From contig JARRRD010000042.1 in the NCBI GenBank assembly GCA_037381085.1, forward strand, positions 1-22,837: 22,837 nucleotides of DNA, read 5' to 3'. The notes beneath the pieces were generated by a model that ran no database searches, was not told the origin of the DNA, and saw only the letters and a list, made by a program, of their open reading frames with translations. The translations under genes were made by a program, and so were the position numbers. This document shows positions 15,471-21,864 of this stretch, piece by piece. The DNA is from JARRRD01 sp037381085 (lineage in GTDB: Bacteria > Nitrospirota > Thermodesulfovibrionia > Thermodesulfovibrionales > UBA6898). Each line of letters starts with the position of its first letter. Within the stretch, counting starts at the first letter, position 1.

Positions 15471-16271
15471 ATGATGGCGGGAAGGCGGTCGATACTTTGT
15501 CTGGTCCTTGCACTTTTTATATTATACGTCCCGGTGCGCTCTTATGCAGGAAGCCTTTCTGCACGTGACACTGAACAGGAGGCCGTAACCGGGACAGGGA
15601 GCGCTGCAGAAGAAGTTTCAGCACCGGCCGATGAGACAGGGGGGGAAGAAGTTAAGGAAGAAAAGGGGATAGCCGATCCGCTTGAACCCTGGAACCGTGC
15701 CATGTATACCTTCAACGACAGGTTCTACTTCTGGCTCCTGAAGCCCGTCTCTCAGGGTTACAGCAAGGTCGTCCCGCAATGGGGGCGCGTCAGGGTCAGG
15801 AATTTCTTTCACAATATCACGATGCCGATCCGGTTCGTTAACTGCATCCTCCAACTGAAGTTCCACAGCGCGGCAAAGGAAGTCGGACGGTTTGTGGTGA
15901 ACAGCACCGGGGGTATAGGGGGACTGTTTGACGTCCTCAAGGACAATCCCAATGCACGGGGCGCCAATGAGGACCTCGGTCAGACCTTTGGATCCTACGG
16001 TATCGGCAACGGGTTTTACATTGTGTGGCCGATACTCGGCCCCTCTTCTGCGCGGGATACTGTTGGGCTGGTGGGAGACGGTTTCCTCAATCCTGAAAAC
16101 TATGTTACCCCTTTCTGGTGGAACGCCGTCGGTATTAATGCTTACGAGACGGTCAACTACACGTCCCTCCATATCGGCGATTATGAGGACCTGAAGGAAT
16201 CGGCCCTCGACCCCTACGTCGCTCTCCGGAACGCCTACTTCCAGCACAGGGAAAGCGAGATCAGGAAATGA
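15471..16271 (+). CDS. mlaA: MlaA (VacJ)-family phospholipid transport protein
   Basis: 266 aa. ATG 15471 lies after AGGGGAG (15454-15460) and starts a signal sequence (AGRRS, hydrophobic core, SYA-G). The MlaA/VacJ core begins with ADPLEPWNRAMYTFNDRFY and continues through RNFFHNITMPIRFVNCILQ, VGRFVVNSTGGIGGLFDV and ANEDLGQTFGSYGIGNG, all family hallmarks. In E. coli MlaA is an outer-membrane lipoprotein that removes misplaced phospholipids with porins. This copy has no lipobox (no L-x-[AG]-C near the cleavage site), so it may be released by signal peptidase I and held by its hydrophobic ring. A low-complexity acidic linker (about residues 30-62) precedes the domain. It faces the mlaEFDC cluster head-on. 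Confidence 0.92.
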   Translation: MMAGRRSILCLVLALFILYVPVRSYAGSLSARDTEQEAVTGTGSAAEEVSAPADETGGEEVKEEKGIADPLEPWNRAMYTFNDRFYFWLLKPVSQGYSKVVPQWGRVRVRNFFHNITMPIRFVNCILQLKFHSAAKEVGRFVVNSTGGIGGLFDVLKDNPNARGANEDLGQTFGSYGIGNGFYIVWPILGPSSARDTVGLVGDGFLNPENYVTPFWWNAVGINAYETVNYTSLHIGDYEDLKESALDPYVALRNAYFQHRESEIRK

Positions 16272-16312
16272 ACCGGACGGCAGCCAAGTGAGGAAGGAAG
16301 TGGGTGCAATAC

Positions 16313-16467
16313 TAGAACCTATCTCAAAATCGGTTCCTGGTTGAATGTTGTCATTCCCGCAAGCGAAGCGCGTCGGGAATCCTTCTGAAAACAAAGAAAG
16401 ATTCCGGACAAGCCGGAATGACAAAAGAAGTGGATATCACGAAATTTCAATTTTGAGATAGGTTCTA
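16313..16467. mobile_element. 155-bp MITE-like element with 18-bp terminal inverted repeats
   Basis: TAGAACCTATCTCAAAAT (16313-16330) is repeated in perfect inverse orientation at 16450-16467. Outer TA dinucleotides could be a TA target duplication as made by IS630/Tc1-type transposases. Inside are nested inverted repeats: TTGTCATTCC (16348-16357) with GGAATGACAA (16415-16424), TCCCG/CGGGA, and ATTCCGG/CCGGAAT. The inner pattern resembles the widespread bacterial GTCATTCC...GGAATGAC repeat. There is no ORF, so it would be non-autonomous. It lies exactly between convergent mlaA and mlaC, and its right end contains the mlaC stop codon. Confidence 0.75.
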
Positions 16468-17079
16468 TTTAGTATCCTTCACCGTCTTCTTTTTCAGCCT
16501 TTTCACAAGTCCCGCGTATGAGTCGGACCTTATGATCTGGCTGAACTGGGAACGGTAATTATTCACCAGGCTCACACCTTCTATCACCACATCGTAGACA
16601 ACCCACTTGCCGTCTTTCTTCATGAGCCTGTACTCGAGCGGTATCTGGGTCCCCGTATTTGTCTCGACCCTCGTCCTCACCACCGCATAGTCGCCCTGGA
16701 TCGATTCGTCGGTGTAGATGATCTTCTCGTTCGTGTACCTTTCAACTTTCCTCATGTAGGTGCGGTTGAGAAGATCCTTATAAAGCGGAACAAATTCGTC
16801 CCTTTCCTGCGGCGTCCGCTTCCGCCAGTATATACCGAGTGAGCGTTTCGCCATCTCCCGGAAGTCAAATACCTGCGAAACTATTCCAAGTATCTTTTGC
16901 CTCCTCAACTCTTCTTTCCCAGGACCCTTGAGTTCCTTGTTCCTCAGGACAGCGAGCACCTCATCAGTCGTTTTCTTTACCTCATCCATCGGCACACCTG
17001 CAAAAACATTCGCCGCGCTGACGAGAATGACAAGAACACCGAGAGTACACAGCAACCGGGAGCTTTTCCTTATCTTCAT
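16465..17079 (-). CDS. mlaC: MlaC-family periplasmic phospholipid-binding protein
   Basis: 204 aa. ATG 17079 is preferred over TTG 17085 because GGAAAGG is then 7 bases upstream. Signal peptide: MKIRKSSRLL, hydrophobic core, VFA-G. The body carries the MlaC/Ttg2D pattern: EVLAVLRNKEL, ILGIVSQVFDFREMAKRSLG, RTYMRKVERYTNEKI, GTQIPLEYRLMKKDGKWVVYDVVIEGVSLVNNYRSQF. It shuttles phospholipid between the inner-membrane MlaFED complex and outer-membrane MlaA. It is last in the mlaEFDC order, 2 bases after mlaD. The TAG stop (complement of 16465-16467) lies in the terminal repeat of the adjacent element, so the native C-terminus may have been altered by insertion. Confidence 0.92.
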   Translation of the reverse strand: MKIRKSSRLLCTLGVLVILVSAANVFAGVPMDEVKKTTDEVLAVLRNKELKGPGKEELRRQKILGIVSQVFDFREMAKRSLGIYWRKRTPQERDEFVPLYKDLLNRTYMRKVERYTNEKIIYTDESIQGDYAVVRTRVETNTGTQIPLEYRLMKKDGKWVVYDVVIEGVSLVNNYRSQFSQIIRSDSYAGLVKRLKKKTVKDTK

Positions 17080-17081
17080 AT

Positions 17082-17531
17082 TCAAACCTTTCCAAAGACA
17101 AATTTCGAGATCAGTGACTCTATGTCTATCGCAGACTCCGTATCCCTGATCTTTCCGCCGTCGGGTATGATCTTTTCCGAGGCCCCGGGCGTGACCTGTA
17201 CGAATTTTTCACCTATGAGGCCCTTTGTCTTTATCGATGCGATCGCGTCATCCTGGAGTTTTACGCCTTCATTGACCTGCATGGTAACTACGGCCTGATA
17301 GCTCTCGAGATCGAGCTTTACCCCTGTCACCCGGCCTATGGGCACACCCGCTATCTCAACAGAGGCGCCGGCCTTGATCCCGCCGTCGTTATCAAAGTCC
17401 GCAACTACAGTATATCCCCCGCCGCCCAGGACTTCAAGCTTACCCAGCTTCACCGATATATACGCAAGGGAAAACATGCCGATCAGCAGGAATACGCCGA
17501 CCACCAGTTCCATATCAATCTTTCTTTTCAT
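17082..17531 (-). CDS. mlaD: MlaD, MCE-domain substrate-binding subunit of phospholipid ABC transporter
   Basis: 149 aa. One N-terminal membrane helix (about 7-29, MELVVGVFLLIGMFSLAYI) anchors a single MCE domain (about 38-117: YTVVADFDNDGGIKAGASV, IAGVPIGRVTGVKLD, IASIKTKGLIGEKFVQVTPG). MlaD forms a hexameric ring on the periplasmic face of MlaFE and passes lipid to MlaC. It is somewhat shorter than E. coli MlaD, with a brief tail (SAIDIESLISKFVFGKV). It lies 23 bases after mlaF, and its stop is 2 bases from the mlaC start. Confidence 0.94.
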   Translation of the reverse strand: MKRKIDMELVVGVFLLIGMFSLAYISVKLGKLEVLGGGGYTVVADFDNDGGIKAGASVEIAGVPIGRVTGVKLDLESYQAVVTMQVNEGVKLQDDAIASIKTKGLIGEKFVQVTPGASEKIIPDGGKIRDTESAIDIESLISKFVFGKV

Positions 17532-17554
17532 CTCGACCTCCTTCGGACTGCTCT

Positions 17555-18304
17555 CTATGTCACGATTTCAATCGGACCTTCCAGCGAACCTGTGATAAAC
17601 TGTTTCACCACCGGATCGGAAGAATTCTTTATCTCATCAGGCGTACCCGCCTCCACGATAACTCCATCGTACAACATCGCTATCTTATCCGCCACGCCGA
17701 AAATTTCGGGTATCTCATGGCTGATGATCACGCCCGTGAACCCGTATTTCTTATGGGTGGCCATGATCAGATTATGGATCGAATGGAGGATGATCGGGTC
17801 AAGACCCGTCGTCGGCTCATCGAAGAGGACAATCGAAGGCTCCGTTATAAGCGCCCTCGCGAGAGCGACCCTTTTTTTCATCCCTCCGCTGATCTCGGCG
17901 GGATACTTGTTGCCCATGCCCCTGAGCCCCACGTCATCAAGGGCCCCCAACACCCGCTCCCTGACCTCCCTGCTTCCCAGCTTCGTCTTCTCCCTCAGTG
18001 GAAATGCAACGTTCCCGTAAACGGTGAGGGAATCGAACAGCGCCCCTCCCTGAAAGACCACCCCGAACTTTTCGCGGATACTGTCGAGTTCCTTTCCATG
18101 CACGACGGTAACGTCAACACCCTCGATGATGATATCTCCCTCGTCGGGCTTAAGGAGACCGATCAGGTGTTTCAGGAGAACGCTCTTTCCTCCCCCGCTC
18201 TTTCCGATAATGGCAGTCAATTCCTTATTGGCGATCGTCAGGTTCACGCCCCTGAGAACTTCCTGGCCGTCAAAGGATTTTTTCAAGTTGACGATCTCTA
18301 TCAT
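17555..18304 (-). CDS. mlaF: MlaF, ATPase subunit of phospholipid ABC transporter
   Basis: 249 aa with all ABC ATPase motifs: Walker A GKSGGGKS (34-41), Q-loop VVFQGGALFDSLTVYGNVAFP, signature ISGGMKKRVALARAL, Walker B IVLFDEPTTGLDP and switch His in VIISHE. The Q-loop sequence GALFDSLTV and the C-terminal ASDEIK-like AGTPDEIKNSSDPVVKQFI region are characteristic of MlaF/Ttg2A. It powers lipid movement through MlaE. It starts 12 bases after mlaE. A separate STAS subunit (MlaB) is not encoded in this cluster. Confidence 0.95.
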   Translation of the reverse strand: MIEIVNLKKSFDGQEVLRGVNLTIANKELTAIIGKSGGGKSVLLKHLIGLLKPDEGDIIIEGVDVTVVHGKELDSIREKFGVVFQGGALFDSLTVYGNVAFPLREKTKLGSREVRERVLGALDDVGLRGMGNKYPAEISGGMKKRVALARALITEPSIVLFDEPTTGLDPIILHSIHNLIMATHKKYGFTGVIISHEIPEIFGVADKIAMLYDGVIVEAGTPDEIKNSSDPVVKQFITGSLEGPIEIVT

Positions 18305-18316
18305 TCCAATGCCCCT

Positions 18317-19087
18317 CTACACAAAGAGCGTACCGAGAAAATAATCCCAGACAAGGATCAGTATGGATGAAGTGACGACCGCAGAGGTGGTGGACTTGCT
18401 CACCCCCTCCGCGCCGTATCCGGTATAAAAGCCCTTGTAGCAGGAGACCCAGGAGACTATGACGCCGAAACTGACCGCCTTGTATAGACCGATGCGGATA
18501 TCCTGCATGGTCACCAGGCTCTCCATCTGGGAAAAGTATGTCCCGGAACTCAGCCCGAGAAGCTTGACGCCGACAAAGTACCCGCCGTATATGCCTATAA
18601 GGTCAAAGATCGACGTAAGCAAGGGGAAGACGATTATTGCCGCGACTATGTTCGGGACGATTAGGTAACGGAGGGGATTGAGGCCCATGGAGGTCAGGGC
18701 GTCTATCTGTTCGGTAATCTTCATGATTCCTATCTCGGCGGAAAGGGCCGAACCCGCCCTCCCCGTGACCATCAGCGCCGACAGGACAGGTCCCAGTTCC
18801 CTTATAATGCTCAAAGCCACAGCGGGACCAAGCATGGCCTCGGAGCCGAATTTCCTGAGCGTGTAGTATATCTGGAGCCCCAGGACCATGCCGGTGAAAG
18901 AGCCTGTCAGTAATATTACTACAAGAGATTTGTTGCCGAAAAACCTGATCTGCCTGAGCATTACCCTGAATTTAAAAGGCGGCACAAAAATGAGATAGAG
19001 CGAATTCAGCAAAAAAAGCAGCATTCGCCCCATCCCTCTCACCTTTGAGAGGGTCAGCACTCCCAGCTTTCGTATGAATATAACCAT
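18317..19087 (-). CDS. mlaE: MlaE, permease subunit of phospholipid ABC transporter
   Basis: 256 aa, close to the family's usual 260. It shows the MlaE permease pattern: an N-terminal interfacial helix, about five membrane helices, LVVILLTGSFTGMVLGLQ, LGPAVALSIIRELGPVLSALMVTGRAGSALSAEIG, the EQIDALTSMGLNPLRYLI segment (coupling helix) and FLLTSIFDLIG-like membrane stretches. It is first in the mlaEFDC operon on the - strand. A weak promoter candidate lies at 19157-19188. Confidence 0.95.
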   Translation of the reverse strand: MVIFIRKLGVLTLSKVRGMGRMLLFLLNSLYLIFVPPFKFRVMLRQIRFFGNKSLVVILLTGSFTGMVLGLQIYYTLRKFGSEAMLGPAVALSIIRELGPVLSALMVTGRAGSALSAEIGIMKITEQIDALTSMGLNPLRYLIVPNIVAAIIVFPLLTSIFDLIGIYGGYFVGVKLLGLSSGTYFSQMESLVTMQDIRIGLYKAVSFGVIVSWVSCYKGFYTGYGAEGVSKSTTSAVVTSSILILVWDYFLGTLFV

Positions 19088-19428
19088 ATCCGGTTCCCGA
19101 TAAATTACGACCCAAAAAGATGAATGGAGACAAGAAAAGCCTCTATCTTAAAGTCTATTCTAACAGATATTCTTATGCAATAAGTCAAGCTTACGGTTGC
19201 TCATGAATCCTGCAAAACGGGCAGATGTCCAGAAAAAGATCCGCGTCCTGTTTGGGAATGTCAAGGGGCGCCCCTGCATTGGCTGGTGAATACGTTAGGC
19301 AAAAATCAGGAATTATTGATGCCGGGCGGGCGGAACGGATTAAAATGGACGGCCTGTCCTTCTGCTCTTCTTTCTATGCTCAATGCCCTCTGAGCCGTGC
19401 CTGAGAGGTGCCGTTTTCGAATTCTCCT
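19088..19428. other. 341-bp intergenic region between the TraB-like gene and mlaE
   Basis: No coding sequence is convincing. On the - strand TTGACT (19188-19183) and TAGAAT (19162-19157) could form a promoter for mlaE, but the spacing of 20 bp is long. A 12-bp perfect palindrome AGGGGCGCCCCT is at 19264-19275. I see no clear intrinsic terminator for the TraB-like gene. Confidence 0.4.
19157..19188 (-). promoter_or_regulatory. Weak candidate promoter for mlaEFDC
   Basis: On the - strand, -35 TTGACT (5/6) and -10 TAGAAT (5/6) are separated by 20 bp, wider than the optimal 17. They lie about 70 bases before the mlaE start. No better candidate was found in the region. Confidence 0.25.
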
Positions 19429-20316
19429 TCACAACTGCTTCACGCGATATCCCTTCTCTTTAAGGATCTCGACGATGCCCTTTTTGCCGACCAGATGCCC
19501 CGCACCCACAACAACGAACCATGTCTTGCCCGTCCGGAGGAACCGCTCGATCTTTGCAGCCATATTCCTGTTCCTGCCGTAGAGAAGGTCTTCGTAAAAC
19601 GACGACAGTTTCTTGTCTTTCCCGGTGTCCTCAGACAGTAAAGAGGCCATTTCCTCTCCGTCACCGGTCTTCCAGGCGTGGAGCATTTTGTCCGTCTCGG
19701 CGCCGAGCCTCCGGAGGTCTTTAAGAGTATACATCAGAAGCAACTTCTGTTCACTTTCTGAAAGATGCGACAACAGATTGACCTGGTAATCAAGGCTCTC
19801 AAGTTCGACTATCTTCTTCCGCCCTTTTGCCTCCGACAGGAAATGGCGGTCTATCCCGTATCGCGGACCGAACCCCGATCTCATCATTTCGAACGAAGTG
19901 AATGTCATGGCAAGAAACCAGGGTCGCTGGGTGTCGAGAATTTCCACGGGCAGACCCATTCTGGCGGCCTCTCCTTTCACCATGTCATAAGTCTTGTCAG
20001 ATAAATGATCTCTCAGCGAGTCACCCGGCGGATAGAGCGACTTCTCGGCTATCTTTCCAGCTTCAGCCAGACTGATATTCTCTATGTTAGCTTCGACGAC
20101 CAGCACATCCGACATGCGGAATGCGTTCTCTATCTCCCTGTTCAGCGGGTAGATGCTTTTCTTCATGAGATGTACGGACCCGAGGAGATAGGCGGTGCCC
20201 GTCGCGGACCGGACCTTCCAGATGAAACTCTTCCCCTCTTTGCCCGATGCGCCGCGAGACACACCGGGCAGCGTGAAGATCAAGAATATGGACAGGGCGG
20301 CAATACTTCTCTTCAT
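19429..20316 (-). CDS. TraB/GumN-family (TIKI-like) protein
   Basis: 295 aa. It begins with a signal peptide (MKRSIAALSIFLIFTLPG, likely cut near SRGASG). Family features are the first motif TAYLLGSVHLMKKSIYPL (GSVH), VLVVEANIE, a middle YGIDRHFLSEAKGRKKIVELES, and the C-terminal VVVGAGHLVGKKGIVEILKEKGY (GAGHL). In animals the related TIKI proteins are metalloproteases; the bacterial members are poorly characterised, so a metal-dependent hydrolase exported to the periplasm is inferred. It is transcribed divergently from the E2 gene, with its own extended -10 promoter. AGAGGGG lies just upstream of the ATG. Confidence 0.88.
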   Translation of the reverse strand: MKRSIAALSIFLIFTLPGVSRGASGKEGKSFIWKVRSATGTAYLLGSVHLMKKSIYPLNREIENAFRMSDVLVVEANIENISLAEAGKIAEKSLYPPGDSLRDHLSDKTYDMVKGEAARMGLPVEILDTQRPWFLAMTFTSFEMMRSGFGPRYGIDRHFLSEAKGRKKIVELESLDYQVNLLSHLSESEQKLLLMYTLKDLRRLGAETDKMLHAWKTGDGEEMASLLSEDTGKDKKLSSFYEDLLYGRNRNMAAKIERFLRTGKTWFVVVGAGHLVGKKGIVEILKEKGYRVKQL

Positions 20317-20337
20317 TATTTCCCCTCTTTTTTTGAG

Positions 20338-20346
20338 ATTATATCA
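20338..20346 (-). promoter_or_regulatory. Extended -10 promoter for the TraB/GumN-family gene
   Basis: Read on the - strand, TGATATAAT is a perfect extended -10 (complement of 20346-20338). The -35 position is poor, which is normal for extended -10 promoters. The predicted start is near 20331, leaving a leader of about 15 bases that includes the ribosome binding site AGAGGGG. Confidence 0.6.
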
Positions 20347-20478
20347 CATCCCTGCGCCGTCACTGCGGCGTATACGGGACCGGACGTAACCGGGACTGCA
20401 CAAAATGGACGGTACGCCGGCCGTGAAGTCGCGTCGAAGCATTATGCCTCTTTAACCTTAATGTGCAGGCTGAATGAA

Positions 20479-20507
20479 TTGACTGCCCGTATTTTGCATG
20501 ATATTCT
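20479..20507 (+). promoter_or_regulatory. Promoter for the E2 - acyl-CoA synthetase operon
   Basis: TTGACT (20479-20484, 5/6) and TATTCT (20502-20507) are separated by exactly 17 bp. TGA directly precedes the -10, giving an extended -10. Transcription would start near 20514, leaving a leader of about 90 bases before the E2 ATG. Confidence 0.55.
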
Positions 20508-20604
20508 TTAGCTGTTGTTGTTCAATGTCGGCGGCTGCCGGCAGACGGGTGACAAAGTATCTTCCAACGACGAAGACCGCCTGCAGCAGCAGCGAGGAGG
20601 TTTC

Positions 20605-21864
20605 ATGCCGCACGATTTTGTACTGCCCGACCTGGGTGAAGGCATTACCGAAGGAGAGGTACGCAAGTGGCTTGTCAAGAAGGGTGATGCCGTAGAAGAG
20701 CACCAGAACGTGCTTGAGATAGAGACGGACAAGGCCGTCGTAGAGGTACCTTCGCCGAGGAAAGGCACTGTCCTGAAGATCAACAAGGAAGAAGGAGACA
20801 TTGCCAGGGTCGGCGAGGTACTCATGACGATAGCAGAGGAAGGCGAAACTGCGGAGGCGACGGCAGAGGCCCCGAAGAAGAGAGAATCGGTGTCTGTCGT
20901 CGGGGTAGTGCCCGAGGCGGAAGAAGAAGAGGAGGCGGGAACGGGACGCCGAAGGGAATCGGTGTCCGTCGTCGGATCGATCCCCGAAGAGGAAGAGGGA
21001 GAAAAAGAGAAAATTCTCGCAACCCCCGCGGTTCGAAATTATGCAAAGGAGCTCGGCGTCGCGATCGGGAAGATAAAGGGCTCCGGACCTGCCGGCAGCG
21101 TCACAAGGGAAGATGTCAGGAAGGCCGCCGGGAAGGCCGGAAAGCCTGCCGCGCCGTACGGCGCGGAGGTGCGGGAACCCATGAGGGGCCTGCGCAGGAC
21201 CATATCGAAAAACCTGACAATGTCTCAAAAAACCACGGCCTTCGTTACAGGCATGGACGAAGTGGACATAACGGAGCTCTGGGACCTCAGGGAACGGGAA
21301 AACAAGTCCCTGGCCGATAAGAAAGTCCATCTTACTTTCCTGCCGTTTTTCATAAAGGCCGTCATTCACGCTCTGGCTGAACATCCCTACCTGAACGCCT
21401 CCATAGACCCGGAAAGGGAGGAGATTGTGGTCAAGAAGTATTACCATATCGGCATCGCCGTCGACACGCCCGACGGCCTGATGGTTCCGGTCATAAAAGA
21501 GTGCGACAAGAAAACGATAATCGAACTAGCGGACGAACTGCAGGAGTTGAGTAAGAAGGCGAGAGAACGCAAGATAAAACTGGAAGAGATGAAGGGCGGG
21601 ACCTTCACCATAACAAACTACGGCCATTTCGGCGGGACCTTCGCAACACCGATCATCAACTACCCGGAATCGGCCATCCTCGGTACCGGAAGGATCTCGG
21701 AAAAACCCTGGGTGAAGGACGGCGCCATTGTGATCAGAAAAATACTGCCCGTATCTCTGACCTTCGACCACAGGCTGACCGACGGTGTTGACGCCTCGAA
21801 GTTCCTCACAAAGGTGTCCAGGTATCTTGAGGATCCCGCACTGCTGTTTATAGAGAGCGCATGA
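20605..21864 (+). CDS. pdhC: Dihydrolipoamide acyltransferase (E2) of pyruvate/2-oxoacid dehydrogenase
   Basis: 419 aa. ATG 20605 follows GAGGAGG (20594-20600), and the protein then starts directly with the lipoyl domain (PHDFVLPDLGEGITEGEV), so an in-frame start at 20515 is rejected. The lipoylated lysine is K43 in ETDKAVVEV. A single lipoyl domain (1-80) is followed by an acidic linker containing a duplicated ESVSVVG segment, the peripheral subunit-binding domain (LATPAVRNYAKELGV...GSVTREDVRKA) and the catalytic domain (about 190-419). The active-site motif is DHRLTDG (H389, D393). E2 transfers the acyl group to CoA and forms the core of the complex with E1 (13385-15404). E3 is not in the window. 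The stop overlaps the next start by ATGA. Confidence 0.94.
   Translation: MPHDFVLPDLGEGITEGEVRKWLVKKGDAVEEHQNVLEIETDKAVVEVPSPRKGTVLKINKEEGDIARVGEVLMTIAEEGETAEATAEAPKKRESVSVVGVVPEAEEEEEAGTGRRRESVSVVGSIPEEEEGEKEKILATPAVRNYAKELGVAIGKIKGSGPAGSVTREDVRKAAGKAGKPAAPYGAEVREPMRGLRRTISKNLTMSQKTTAFVTGMDEVDITELWDLRERENKSLADKKVHLTFLPFFIKAVIHALAEHPYLNASIDPEREEIVVKKYYHIGIAVDTPDGLMVPVIKECDKKTIIELADELQELSKKARERKIKLEEMKGGTFTITNYGHFGGTFATPIINYPESAILGTGRISEKPWVKDGAIVIRKILPVSLTFDHRLTDGVDASKFLTKVSRYLEDPALLFIESA

Noticed and set aside
15618..16424. 268-codon - strand open frame opposite mlaA
   Set aside because: It starts within the MITE-like repeat and is antisense to a clear MlaA; no domain seen.
19264..19275. 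Perfect palindrome AGGGGCGCCCCT
   Set aside because: Too short and isolated to call an operator; no linked promoter of quality.
20458..21447. 329-codon - strand open frame opposite the E2 gene
   Set aside because: Composition is typical of an antisense shadow (runs of Arg, Leu and Phe), and the + strand E2 is unambiguous.
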